A stretch of 31,934 nt of DNA, from contig CALLPZ010000348.1 in NCBI GenBank assembly GCA_938015405.1, forward strand, positions 1 through 31,934, written 5' to 3'. This DNA is from an uncultured Pseudanabaenaceae cyanobacterium (GTDB lineage Bacteria; Cyanobacteriota; Cyanobacteriia; PCC-9006; JAAUQQ01). Made by a program: the position numbers and the translations under genes. Position 1 is the stretch's first letter. The number at the start of each line of letters is the position of its first letter. Positions 7,689-16,127 of this stretch are shown here, piece by piece. The notes under the pieces are model-generated. The model searched no databases. It was not told the DNA's origin and was given only the letters and a program-made list of their open reading frames with translations.

Positions 7689-9452
7689 CTAAGCTCCAAC
7701 TGCCCCGGAATGGACCAAGCCCTTGGGCACATCCAGCGTCAGAACGGACCCATCCCGAATGGCCTGGGTCGCTCCCTCAACCCCCACAATCACCGGAATG
7801 CCAAGCTGAAGACCAATCACAGCGGCATGGCTTGTCAGGCTTTCTGTCTCGGTAACGATACCCCGAGCATGGTGAATGCAATCCATCAAAGCAGCATCAG
7901 TCTTGGGGGCGACCAAAATATCACCAGGGTTGAAGTGGTTCGGGCTCTTCGCTCCCTGGGCCACACGGGCAATACCAGTCACACGACCTTGACCGACGCC
8001 AACCCCCTGGCCCAGTACGGCACTCACAAGCTCAACTTTAATCAGATCTGTCGAGCCAGAAACTCCCTTCAAAGTCCCAGCAGTCGTCACGACCAGATCG
8101 CCGCCCTGGAGCAATCCCTTTTCCTCAGCAACCCCAATAGCAGCCTGGAAAGTCTCAGTGGTGGAAGGTAGATCTAGCACGAGTAATGGCCTTACCCCCC
8201 AAACCATCTGGAGACGGCGGGAAACATCAACATGGGGCGTCACCGCCAAAATTGGAGTCTCTGGACGAAACTTGGAGACATTCCGCGCTGTCGCCCCTGA
8301 CTGAGTCAAGGTCATAATGGCTTTAGCATTGAGCTGTTGGGCAATACGTCCTACCGCCTGACTGATTGCATTCGGAATCGCATCGTCATGGCCGAGATTC
8401 TTCGGTGTTGCCGGAATCTTGTGCTCCCGCTCAATTCGCTCGGCAACTCGAGCCATGGTTGCCACAGCTTCCACGGGGTAATCACCCACGGCAGTCTCAT
8501 TAGAAAGCATCACTGCATCAGTGCCGTCCAAGATGGCATTGGCAACGTCAGAGATCTCAGCGCGAGTCGGGCGAGGGCAGTGGACCATGCTATCCAACAT
8601 CTGGGTTGCCGTAATCACAGGCAAGCCAAAGCCATTTGCGAGGGAAATCAACCGCTTCTGCAATAGCGGCACTTCCTCTGCAGGCATCTCCACACCCAGG
8701 TCCCCCCGAGCAACCATCACACCATCAGATAGCGCCAGAATATCTTCAATCTGCTCGATCGCCTCGTGCTTCTCAATCTTGACAATCACCGGAACTTCTT
8801 TGCCCGCACTAGCAATGAGTTCCTTAATTTCCCGAACATCATCAGCATTGCGGACAAAGCTCAAGGCAACCCAGTCCACACCCTGGTCAAGACCAAAAAC
8901 CAAATCCTCACGGTCCTTATCAGTTAAGGCCTTGATCGAAAGGTAGACACCGGGAAAGTTAACGCCCTTGTTATTGGAAAGAACGCCCCCAACCACAACA
9001 ACGCAGTGGAGCTCCTGGGCTTCCTTATCAATTTTTTCGACGCGCATTTCCACTTTGCCGTCGTCGAGCAGGATAGTTGCACCCTCAGGCACCTCATTGG
9101 CCAACTTGTCGTAGGACACATAGCTACGCGTCTGAGTCCCAGGAATTTTTTGACTCGTCAGCACGAAGGGATCACCGGGTTTCACGGTAATCTTTTCATC
9201 TTGAAAACGACCTAAACGGATCTTAGGGCCCTGAAGATCCTGCAAAATTGCGACAGGCTGGTTAAGCTCAAAAGAGATTTGACGAATGAGACGAATACTT
9301 CGTTGGTGATCGTCATGGGTCCCATGGGAAAAATTCAGCCGAAGCGTAGTTGCCCCGGCCTCAATGAGGGGTTTGAGTACCTCGGGGCGGCTGGTCGCCG
9401 GACCAATGGTGGCCACAATTTTGGTACGGCGTTGGGAAGTGGTGGACTGCAT
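7689..9452 (-). CDS. pyk: Pyruvate kinase with C-terminal PEP-utiliser domain
   Basis: The enzyme converts phosphoenolpyruvate and ADP to pyruvate and ATP. It has 587 residues, longer than the minimal form of about 470. The core starts 'RRTKIVATIGPATSRPEVLK' and has 'LRLNFSHGTHDDH', 'LQDLQGPKIRLG', the catalytic 'VIVKIEKHEAIEQI' Lys and the signature 'MVARGDLGVEMPAEEVPLLQ'. The effector and C domain spans about 350-475. The extra tail (about 495-587) has 'NPGDILVAPKTDAALMDCI' and 'TSHAAVIGLQLGIPVIVG', the swivelling PEP-utiliser domain of PPDK-like enzymes with its His retained. This long form is known from Bacillus, Geobacillus and cyanobacteria. The gene stands alone, with a 335-base divergent region upstream. 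A small palindrome TCAATT-AG-AATTGA at 9489-9502 lies about 40 bases upstream of the start and could be a regulatory site. Confidence 0.96.
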   Translation of the reverse strand: MQSTTSQRRTKIVATIGPATSRPEVLKPLIEAGATTLRLNFSHGTHDDHQRSIRLIRQISFELNQPVAILQDLQGPKIRLGRFQDEKITVKPGDPFVLTSQKIPGTQTRSYVSYDKLANEVPEGATILLDDGKVEMRVEKIDKEAQELHCVVVVGGVLSNNKGVNFPGVYLSIKALTDKDREDLVFGLDQGVDWVALSFVRNADDVREIKELIASAGKEVPVIVKIEKHEAIEQIEDILALSDGVMVARGDLGVEMPAEEVPLLQKRLISLANGFGLPVITATQMLDSMVHCPRPTRAEISDVANAILDGTDAVMLSNETAVGDYPVEAVATMARVAERIEREHKIPATPKNLGHDDAIPNAISQAVGRIAQQLNAKAIMTLTQSGATARNVSKFRPETPILAVTPHVDVSRRLQMVWGVRPLLVLDLPSTTETFQAAIGVAEEKGLLQGGDLVVTTAGTLKGVSGSTDLIKVELVSAVLGQGVGVGQGRVTGIARVAQGAKSPNHFNPGDILVAPKTDAALMDCIHHARGIVTETESLTSHAAVIGLQLGIPVIVGVEGATQAIRDGSVLTLDVPKGLVHSGAVGA

Positions 9453-9787
9453 AGACCGGGCAAGCTTTCGGCTAGATAGCGAACAGATTCAATTAGAATT
9501 GAGGCTATCACGCTGAGCAGACCCGTGGTTGAGGAGTCTTCCCAATCCCAGCACTCTCACCCGTTACATTCCTGGCCATATATTCAACTTGTCAGGGAAT
9601 GATGAGCCTCGGTAGCGATTCCCCTAGAACTACCAGCAATTATTAAAGATAGGAACTCACAAGAAGGGCAGAGCCCAACGCCGACGCTCACTCCCCCTCC
9701 CTCCCTCAAAGCTCCAGGGCTCAGACCACCCAGGGTAAGAATGCATCTCCCTCTTACGCCTTTTATATAGGCTCAAACGACAAAATT
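9453..9787. other. Divergent intergenic region between pyk and the moxR-type gene
   Basis: A 335-base non-coding stretch between divergent genes. A small palindrome at 9489-9502 (TCAATT and AATTGA around AG) lies close to the pyk start and may belong to its promoter. The moxR-proximal part contains a TTTTATATAGG stretch about 20 bases before the ATG that could act as a -10 region. No coding sequence was recognised. Confidence 0.45.
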
Positions 9788-10708
9788 ATGCCTGCTGGAA
9801 TAGATCGCCTGTTCGCCAACTTGAGCCAAACCATCATTGGCAAAGAAGATGCTATCGAACTGGTCCTCGTCGCCCTCATCGGGGGTGGCCACGCCCTGCT
9901 AGAAGACGTGCCAGGCGTGGGAAAAACACTCCTAGCAAAATCCCTCGCACGCTCTATTGATGGAAAGTTCCAGCGCATTCAATGCACCCCAGATCTCTTG
10001 CCCAGCGATATCACTGGTAGCAACATTTGGGTGCCTAACAGCGGGGAGTTCGACTTTCTGCCAGGTCCCGTGTTTACCAATGTGCTCCTAGCCGATGAAG
10101 TAAACCGCGCAACCCCCCGTACCCAATCCGCCTTGCTAGAGGTAATGGAAGAGCAGCAGGTCACGCTAGATGGCAAGTCTCGTCCTGTTCCCCATCCATT
10201 TTTCACCATCGCCACCCAAAATCCAGTGGAGTACCAGGGAACCTTCCCACTGCCAGAAGCCCAAATGGATAGATTCATGCTGTCTCTCTCCCTGGGCTAT
10301 CCCTCTGCCATGGATGAATTGCGCATGCTTCAAGGCCTCCAATCCTCTAAGAAAGTAGAGGATTTGGCTCCCTGTCTATCTCTAGATGAACTGCAATCAC
10401 TCCAGCAACAATGCCGCCAAGTGCGCATTGAAGACTCCCTCCAACGCTACCTCTTAGAGTTGGTGCGACGAACCCGTGATGACGATGAAGTGACCCTAGG
10501 CGTAAGTCCTCGAGGGGCCGTGGCGCTCCACCGTGCAGCCCAAGCCTTAGCACTAATTAAAGGACGTGATTTCGTCATACCCGACGACATTAAACTTTTA
10601 GCTCCCCATGTCCTAGCTCATCGCATCATTCCAGCGACGGCACAGCCCACAAGAGCCATCATTGACCGACTATTGGCAGCAATCCCTATTTCAGCGGTGG
10701 CCGCCTAA
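9788..10708 (+). CDS. MoxR-family AAA+ ATPase
   Basis: A 306-residue AAA_3 ATPase. Walker A is in 'LLEDVPGVGKTLLAKSLA' (about residues 38-55) and Walker B in 'VLLADEVNRATPRTQSALLE' (about 97-116). Sensor 1 is 'FFTIATQNPVEYQGTFPLPE', followed by the arginine-rich 'AQMDRFML'. The C-terminal lid domain carries 'GVSPRGAVALHRAAQALA', the sensor 2 region. MoxR proteins act as chaperone-like ATPases that mature or insert metal into partner proteins, usually with an adjacent DUF58 or von Willebrand A gene. No such partner is visible here: the gene is followed at once by a strong terminator, so it appears monocistronic. The substrate is unknown. Confidence 0.93.
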   Translation: MPAGIDRLFANLSQTIIGKEDAIELVLVALIGGGHALLEDVPGVGKTLLAKSLARSIDGKFQRIQCTPDLLPSDITGSNIWVPNSGEFDFLPGPVFTNVLLADEVNRATPRTQSALLEVMEEQQVTLDGKSRPVPHPFFTIATQNPVEYQGTFPLPEAQMDRFMLSLSLGYPSAMDELRMLQGLQSSKKVEDLAPCLSLDELQSLQQQCRQVRIEDSLQRYLLELVRRTRDDDEVTLGVSPRGAVALHRAAQALALIKGRDFVIPDDIKLLAPHVLAHRIIPATAQPTRAIIDRLLAAIPISAVAA

Positions 10709-10730
10709 AGTCGTCAGTCTTTAGCAAGAC

Positions 10731-10789
10731 GATACAAAACAGGGCAGGAGGATTGCATTGGCTGCAATCCTCCTGCCCTGTTTTGTATC
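10731..10789 (+). terminator. Very long perfect intrinsic hairpin after the moxR-type gene
   Basis: The arms at 10731-10757 and 10763-10789 form a perfect 27-base inverted repeat around a 5-base loop (TTGGC). It contains an internal TTTTG on the descending arm but no long T tract after the stem. It lies 22 bases after the stop codon. It is a likely terminator or transcript-protecting structure. Confidence 0.85.
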
Positions 10790-10964
10790 TAGTCCCATCC
10801 AACTAGTCCTCGGTCATAAGACCAAAATGCCAGTGGAACTGGGTACCTAATAAGTTTCGATTGTTTGCTAACCAGACTCTAGACAAAGACCTGTCTTGCA
10901 GTCGTTTCCATCACCCAATGAACCAAGAGATAACGGAGTTTTCGTCGCCCCCTATGATCTCTGA

Positions 10965-11225
10965 TTACAAACCAGGATTAGAACTTTCAGACACCATGGA
11001 GAAGCAATACTCCAGGAAATCAACACGGTAGCTCTTGGCAAAGGCGCGAGGATTTATGACCAGCTGTTGCTCCCGGTCAAACAAACGCTGGCTGAGATAT
11101 TGCCACAGCGGGAAGGCAGTCGTGAATTGCGTAAACTGTTGGGTATAACTTTCCATGGGTGCAGGACCGTGAGTCGCAGGGGTAAAACGTTGAAGCAGAA
11201 GAAGATTTAGCCAATGGTTGCCCAT
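10965..11225 (-). CDS. Small hypothetical protein (86 residues), doubtful
   Basis: An isolated 86-codon frame, beginning MGNHWLNLLLLQRFTPATHG and containing a mixed amphipathic part 'FPLWQYLSQRLFDREQQL'. The composition is plausible for a real small protein. No Shine-Dalgarno sequence precedes the ATG (an in-frame TAG sits immediately before it) and I recognise no family. A later in-frame Met (about residue 24) is an alternative start. It is the only credible frame in nearly 1 kb between the moxR-type gene and the lipoprotein gene. It could equally be the remnant of a longer gene. Confidence 0.35.
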   Translation of the reverse strand: MGNHWLNLLLLQRFTPATHGPAPMESYTQQFTQFTTAFPLWQYLSQRLFDREQQLVINPRAFAKSYRVDFLEYCFSMVSESSNPGL

Positions 11226-11758
11226 CTAACACTTGGTCTGAGGTAGACCGAGGTCTGAGGCTCGAAAGAACTCACTTGGTAGGGGGAAGACGGAGTTCAA
11301 TGTCCAGTGACTCCTGGGGAGTCGGCAGGTCAAATTTTTAGGTTTGATGCACTACTTTCAAGATGCCCAAGCGTTCACGGGAATCGGCTAGGAAAAACTA
11401 CGGAATTTGCTTCGTTTTTATGGACAGAATCTACTCTCTCAAGAGAAGAAAATTCCTGACTCCCACAGGCTTCTAGACGAGAAAGATATTACTTCAGCAT
11501 CCCGAAGCCTCCTCTATGGAATTGTCGCTATTGCGAAGGATTTAGAAGCGTTAGAATCTACAGGTTGTATGCGCATATGCTGACACAACCCGATGTTCCA
11601 GATTCATGTTTCACTTCTGCTGACCTGGAGATAAATCCTGTCCACAGCGCGAACAGTATTCAAATCTCCAAAACAGATTGAGCCCCACTTCCATTCATTT
11701 GGAAGCAGGGCCCAATCACAGCAAATTAGGTCTCCAAGACGAAGACAGTCTCTAATCC
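11226..11758. other. Gene-free stretch
   Basis: About 530 bases with no frame I would call. It contains a short direct repeat (GGTCTGAGG twice near 11234-11259) and a 6-base hairpin GACTCC-TGG-GGAGTC near 11309. At its far end is the imperfect terminator-like hairpin of the lipoprotein gene. No tRNA or known RNA family was recognised. Confidence 0.45.
11677..11716 (-). terminator. Possible terminator of the lipoprotein gene
   Basis: The arms at 11677-11693 and 11700-11716 pair at 14 of 17 positions around a 6-base loop. On the minus strand the structure is followed by CTGTTTTGG. It lies about 40 bases beyond the stop of the minus-strand lipoprotein gene. The mismatches reduce confidence. Confidence 0.45.
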
Positions 11759-12559
11759 CTACCGGAGGATTTCATCGGAATCAAGGGGAGCATCTGTCGT
11801 GGCCTTGGCATTAGATGCAGAACCATCGGCAGATTCTCCACGGGGAATTCCTCCTTCCGTTTGAGCCAAATCCTGACGCGCATTAAAGCTATTAGGCTGA
11901 TCCGGAACGGTCACATCAGGGGGGGCAATGGCTAAGGACTCCTCAGCCTGGAGGAACCATTCACCATCGGGAGTGAAGTTTACGACGCCATTGCTGGGAT
12001 TCTGCTTACTCTTCTCCCATTGAGATTCCAGAGCCAGCTCATCCCCTGTGGGAGGCATAGAGACTGTGAATCGAACTTGTCCATCAGGAGTAAAGCTGCG
12101 ATCGCTCTGGGGGAGTTGCAATTGCCAAGACTCCGCAGACTCTCCACCGCTGGTTTGCCACAACTGTAATTCAACCGTCCAGGCACCATCCGCAACTTGG
12201 ACGCGATCTCGGTCCAAAATGGCATAGTGCTCATCAGGATTATCTTCTGGCACCAACTGTCCCGTCGGCGTCAAATGACGGACAGCCTGAACCATTAACT
12301 CCGTATCTTCGGGTAAGTCAGTAGTCCCTGACAATTCATATACACCCGGGCGATTGCCCGGTTCCACCGTCAAGAGCAGTTTATTGACATCCCCTGAAAG
12401 TGAAGCATCCACGCAGGCTGACAGGCCTGCAGCGAGGGTCGCAACGATACCGAGGGATGCCCCAGAACGAAACAATCGATGTCCAACTTGCCGGAAGACT
12501 TTTTCTCCAGCGCGATGCAAAGTCAAAAAACGGGAAATATAGAGCATCGTTACCTTCAT
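11759..12559 (-). CDS. Hypothetical lipoprotein, divergent from the cellulose locus
   Basis: A 266-residue protein of unknown function. A basic N-terminus is followed by a hydrophobic stretch and a lipobox, 'LGIVATLAAGLSACVDASL' (Cys at about residue 49), so it is probably lipid-anchored on the periplasmic side of a membrane. The body (about 60-215) alternates polar and hydrophobic residues like an Ig-type or other beta-sandwich domain ('GVYELSGTTDLPEDTELMVQ', 'DGAWTVELQLWQT', 'DGQVRFTVSMPP'). The last 50 residues are low-complexity and polar. A downstream ATG at 12547 has a better ribosome site (AAGGTAACG before ATG) and shortens the n-region. It shares a short divergent promoter region with the porin-like gene, so a role in the same envelope machine is possible but unproven. 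Confidence 0.7.
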   Translation of the reverse strand: MKVTMLYISRFLTLHRAGEKVFRQVGHRLFRSGASLGIVATLAAGLSACVDASLSGDVNKLLLTVEPGNRPGVYELSGTTDLPEDTELMVQAVRHLTPTGQLVPEDNPDEHYAILDRDRVQVADGAWTVELQLWQTSGGESAESWQLQLPQSDRSFTPDGQVRFTVSMPPTGDELALESQWEKSKQNPSNGVVNFTPDGEWFLQAEESLAIAPPDVTVPDQPNSFNARQDLAQTEGGIPRGESADGSASNAKATTDAPLDSDEILR

Positions 12560-12672
12560 GGGGAATGAGTGTGTGGCAAGCTATCTTTATTCTCTGACCA
12601 GTTGGCAATTCCAATCTGATCGACTAACCTAAGTATTGGCTTGTCTATTAGAATACATTCACTTCCTGTGTA
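12560..12672. promoter_or_regulatory. Divergent promoter region of the cellulose locus
   Basis: Only 113 bases (or 215 if the porin-like gene starts at 12775) lie between the divergent lipoprotein and porin-like genes. A TAGAAT at 12649-12654 could be a -10 element for the plus-strand gene. No convincing -35 or known operator was found, so the assignment rests mainly on gene layout. Confidence 0.4.
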
Positions 12673-15600
12673 ATGTCCGCAGTTGTTGGTGATCGATATC
12701 CTATTGATGCGCCTTCAACCGTGTTTAAGTCAGGGGTCTACATAAGGCATATTTTCTTGAGTGGTGTGACTGGCATGGCTAGTGATTTCTTTCGTTTACG
12801 TACGATGCTCACTCCAGCACCAAACGTGGAGTCGCCCCATGACGCAGGGCAAGCAGCAGTATCGTCTCAGTTTTGTCGAGCCCTCTCAACCGGCTCTGCA
12901 TCTTTAGCCCTGGCAGTCAGTCTGACTCCGTTCCAGCCATTGGCGGTTGTAGCGGAGGTTTTGCCTGAAGCTCTCCAGGTCGAAGCAGCCAATGACTTGG
13001 TTGAACAGAGCCAGCTCGGAGAGGTTTCTCTGGCCAAAGTTTCTGACAGTGCAGAAATTGCCCTTGAAGTTCCAGCTCAAGCCGCTGCCCCCAAAGCCAT
13101 CGCGGCTCCGGCAAAGCTCCTTGCCTGGGCAGCAGAAGGTTCCATCAGTGATGCCTTCGTTGCTGTTTCCAGCACCTCCCCTAAGACATTTCCTTCCATA
13201 GAAGCCTCCGTCGAGCCTTCCCAAGAAGCTGCACCGCAGATCGCTGTTGCAACAATTGATGCGGACCGCTATGACGCTGTTGTGAAGGTTGAGCCTTCTA
13301 GTCAAGCCAAGACGCCTGCAAGTATTGACGTGGCAGTCGCTTCAAACATCGGTCAACTCGCGACCACTGCTCAGAAGACAAGTCCTGCAGCATTGGCTCA
13401 AGTTTTCACACCAGATAGCAGGGTCATCGCTCCTCCCGCGATCGCTTCAACTCCACAACTTATTGCAGCTGAGCCCAGCGAAAGCCTTCAGTTAGAAGTC
13501 CTCCCCCCTCAAGCCCAAAATGCTGACGAGGTAAGAAGCCGCCTCGTTCCAGGTAGCCAGCAGGCCCTGCCAACGCCTGCTCAAGTTGCCCCGATCCATT
13601 CTGGAAGTGCACCAAACACGGTGATGCCAGCCTCGGAGTTTGGAGGAGCCTTTGGTCACCCAGCAGCTCGTCATGATGCGGCAGTGCCTCGCCCTAATGG
13701 GTATCAAGTAGCCCAAGCCTATCCCCAAGCGCCTTATTACCCTCAAGCAGGTTATCCCCAGGGAGCTTACCCTCAAGCTGTTGCCTACCCTCAACCCTAT
13801 CCCCAGCCGGTTTACTACTACCCTCAAGCTGTAGCTCAGCCAGGATATGGCGTACCTCAGGGCTATGCCCCTTACCCCCAAGCGGCCGCCCCCTATTACC
13901 CCCAGCCTTACGCCGCCCCTCAAGCTGGATATCCCCAACCGGTCTATCCTCAGCAGGCCTACCCTCAACAGGGCTATGCTCAGCCGGTCTATCCCCAGCA
14001 GGGATATATCGCCCAGCCTTATCCCCAATATCCTCAGCCTTATCAGGTTCAGCCCTACGCAAATCAAGGCTACGCAGCAGCCCCCAACTATCCAGCTCCG
14101 GCTTCGCCCTACGTCGTCGCCCAGCCCTATCCTCCCCAGGCATATCCAGCTCAGAACTATGCCGCCCAGCCCTACCCTCAACCGGGCTATGGCGGCTATC
14201 CAGCGCCTGGTGTAGCGACAGCCATGCCGGTTCAGCTCCCGCCACTTCCAGCTCCCGGAAGTGCTGCACCACTGCCCAATAATCTGGGGAACTATTCCGG
14301 CGGTAATTACGCTCAAGTACCTGGAATTCCAGGAAGTAATGTCCCTGGCTACGGAACGGCCTACGCTAACAATGGCTACGGCAGCACTCCCTACAACAGC
14401 AACCGACCTAGCTCCATTGGGGGTCAACCTGAACTCCCACCCCCACCCAGCCTATCCGTCGGTGACACCGCTTTTGCACTGCCAGCAGCTCCCCGTGGCC
14501 TTTCTAATGCCACCTCTGCCGCAGTCCCTCCCCAAGCGCTGTCGGGCATCAACCTCAATCGGTTGCCCCAAATCCCAACGGACCCTGCTCTTCTAGAAGT
14601 GCCCAGCACCCTACCTGTCGCTGCGGATCGCATTCCGGCTGGCATTGGTGGTCCCTTGGACTTTGAGGCACCCACGCTGGAATTGCCTCCTCCGCCTCTA
14701 CAGCCCCGCCAGGAAGTTAATCTTCCCGTGGGTGAGCCTGCACCGATTTTACGCAGCACAGCTTTAAGGCAGCCTGACTCCCGGCTCCAAGCAGTCTTCC
14801 TTTCTCAAGGCAATGACTCTGCAGCCCGAGCTCGCCTCAGTGGCATCTACCCGCTAACGCCCAACATCCTATTTGGCGCTTCCTTCGACGTTGCCAGTGG
14901 CGAAGGATTTACGGATACAACCAATGGCTTTAGCGTCAACGAAGCCTTCGCTTCGACCTCTCTGGCCCAGCTGCCAAACCTGCGGATTGTCGCGGGCCAG
15001 ATGGACCTGACCTCCTACTTTGACCGCAATAGCTTCGCCAAGGATTCTGCGACCCACTTCTTCAATCCAGTCTTCCAAACCAACCCAGCCTTGAGTGCAG
15101 TAGGTTTGGGCTCTCGTCCAGGCATTTTGGGCAACTGGAGCGCGACTGACAATCTTGACCTGAAGGTGGCTGCTTATTCTTCCTCTGATTCGATTGGAGA
15201 GTTTGCCCTCGATGGCTTTGCAGGGGAAGTCGGATTCCGTAAAGGGAACGCGATTGTCCGCGCCACCTATGCCTCAGGACGGGATGATGGCAGCCGAGAC
15301 AGTTTCCAAGAAATCTTCAACATCGACCGAGGTGATGGTCGCAGCGGTGTACTCGAAGGCGATCGCGAAGAGGCCTATGGCGTCAATGGCGAAGTCTTTA
15401 TTCCTAGTCTCAACGCCGGTGTATTCGGTCGCTACGGCCGCTACGAAAACCGTGACTTGGGTGAGAGTGGTGATACCTACAGCTTGGGCCTCAGCTTCCT
15501 GGATGTGTTCACCGATGAAGATCGCCTAGGCGTAGCTTTCGGTCGTAACATCTCCAACGACGACCTACGCCGTCGCTTCAACGAAGACACACCGAACGTG

Positions 15601-15753
15601 CTTGAACTGTTCTACGATTTCCGCTTCCTGCCCAACCTACGCATGGGCTTTACGATTCAGGAACGGGACAGTTTCTCTGAGCTCGCAGCAGGTTTTCGTC
15701 TCAAAGCGGAATTTGACACCCTGCCCGCGGGTAAGCTAAGCGAAGTGCGCTAA
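12673..15753 (+). CDS. Secreted Pro/Gln/Tyr-rich protein with C-terminal OprB-like outer-membrane barrel; candidate cellulose export porin
   Basis: A 1026-residue exported protein. An uncharged stretch at about 72-95 ('STGSASLALAVSLTPFQPLA') looks like the signal-peptide core. Region 100-340 is Ala/Pro/Ser/Glu-rich and disordered-looking. Region 343-516 consists of irregular Y-P-Q repeats. Region 520-695 is Pro-rich linker. Region 696-1026 alternates as amphipathic beta strands, opening 'DSRLQAVFLSQGNDSAARAR' and ending 'FSELAAGFRLKAEFDTLP'. That last part resembles cyanobacterial carbohydrate-selective (OprB) porins, for example 'RPGILGNWSATDNLDLKVAA' and 'NVLELFYDFRFLPNLRMGFT'. No SLH domain is seen. 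Position directly before TPR, GH8, bcsB and bcsA genes suggests it is the outer-membrane exit for glucan. The ATG at 12775 is an alternative start with a weak GAGTGG site and a shorter n-region. The export role is inference. Confidence 0.8.
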   Translation: MSAVVGDRYPIDAPSTVFKSGVYIRHIFLSGVTGMASDFFRLRTMLTPAPNVESPHDAGQAAVSSQFCRALSTGSASLALAVSLTPFQPLAVVAEVLPEALQVEAANDLVEQSQLGEVSLAKVSDSAEIALEVPAQAAAPKAIAAPAKLLAWAAEGSISDAFVAVSSTSPKTFPSIEASVEPSQEAAPQIAVATIDADRYDAVVKVEPSSQAKTPASIDVAVASNIGQLATTAQKTSPAALAQVFTPDSRVIAPPAIASTPQLIAAEPSESLQLEVLPPQAQNADEVRSRLVPGSQQALPTPAQVAPIHSGSAPNTVMPASEFGGAFGHPAARHDAAVPRPNGYQVAQAYPQAPYYPQAGYPQGAYPQAVAYPQPYPQPVYYYPQAVAQPGYGVPQGYAPYPQAAAPYYPQPYAAPQAGYPQPVYPQQAYPQQGYAQPVYPQQGYIAQPYPQYPQPYQVQPYANQGYAAAPNYPAPASPYVVAQPYPPQAYPAQNYAAQPYPQPGYGGYPAPGVATAMPVQLPPLPAPGSAAPLPNNLGNYSGGNYAQVPGIPGSNVPGYGTAYANNGYGSTPYNSNRPSSIGGQPELPPPPSLSVGDTAFALPAAPRGLSNATSAAVPPQALSGINLNRLPQIPTDPALLEVPSTLPVAADRIPAGIGGPLDFEAPTLELPPPPLQPRQEVNLPVGEPAPILRSTALRQPDSRLQAVFLSQGNDSAARARLSGIYPLTPNILFGASFDVASGEGFTDTTNGFSVNEAFASTSLAQLPNLRIVAGQMDLTSYFDRNSFAKDSATHFFNPVFQTNPALSAVGLGSRPGILGNWSATDNLDLKVAAYSSSDSIGEFALDGFAGEVGFRKGNAIVRATYASGRDDGSRDSFQEIFNIDRGDGRSGVLEGDREEAYGVNGEVFIPSLNAGVFGRYGRYENRDLGESGDTYSLGLSFLDVFTDEDRLGVAFGRNISNDDLRRRFNEDTPNVLELFYDFRFLPNLRMGFTIQERDSFSELAAGFRLKAEFDTLPAGKLSEVR
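13702..14220 (+). repeat. Y-P-Q-rich degenerate repeat region inside the porin-like gene
   Basis: About 170 codons consist mainly of Tyr, Pro, Gln, Ala, Gly and Val in irregular units of 4-8 residues, such as GYPQGAYPQAVAYPQPYPQP. At DNA level the units (TAYCCYCARSC-like) are repeated but diverged, indicating old tandem expansion rather than a recent perfect repeat. It encodes a likely extended or disordered spacer. Confidence 0.9.
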
Positions 15754-16127
15754 GCCCTAACCGATTTAAGCGGCTTTAGTTTTCAAAGCCATCCCCAAAG
15801 CCCAGTGACCCTGGGCTTTGGCGTAGTCAGAAAGGCGAAGCTCCGCGAGAGACCAGGGAAACTAGCTTGACCCCAAACGAGCGTTTGACCTACGGACCTT
15901 AGAGCCCATGTTGCTTCTCGCGAACCCATGAAAAACCTAGAGTGGGCTTCGCGAATTGATTCGACAAGGTGGAACATCTCCTCAGTCGTAATATTCCTGG
16001 TCCCCTATCTCCGAAACGTGGCGGTGTAACCGTCATCCAGTTTTCCGGGTCAGTCTCAGACCTTAGTCAGGGTTGAGCACTACCGTTCTTGTGTTCCTTT
16101 AATTGCCTTATTGCATTGGATTTGCCC
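15754..16127. other. Intergenic region between porin-like and TPR genes, with hairpins
   Basis: A 374-base stretch without a gene. It holds a perfect 11-base hairpin at 15795-15821 and an imperfect one at 15918-15954 with TCGCGA-containing arms. Several short words (GGCGAAGC, CTCCGCGAGA, TTCTCGCGAA, CTTCGCGAA) resemble the palindromic interspersed repeats common in cyanobacterial intergenic DNA. The TPR-gene promoter is presumably in the last part. Confidence 0.5.
15795..15821 (+). terminator. Hairpin after the porin-like gene (possible terminator)
   Basis: The arms CCAAAGCCCAG (15795-15805) and CTGGGCTTTGG (15811-15821) form a perfect 11-base stem with a 5-base loop, about 40 bases after the porin-like stop codon. 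No T tract follows, so it may be a transcript-stabilising or attenuating hairpin rather than a full terminator. Confidence 0.5.

Noticed and set aside
13702..14220. Repeat array considered as CRISPR or satellite
   Set aside because: The repeats are short, irregular, in frame and inside a long open coding sequence; there are no spacers of constant length.
13492..14427. A 311-codon minus-strand open frame opposite the YPQ repeat region
   Set aside because: It is the antisense shadow of a Pro/Gln/Tyr repeat; its Leu/Arg/Gly-rich text mirrors the repeats and matches no family.
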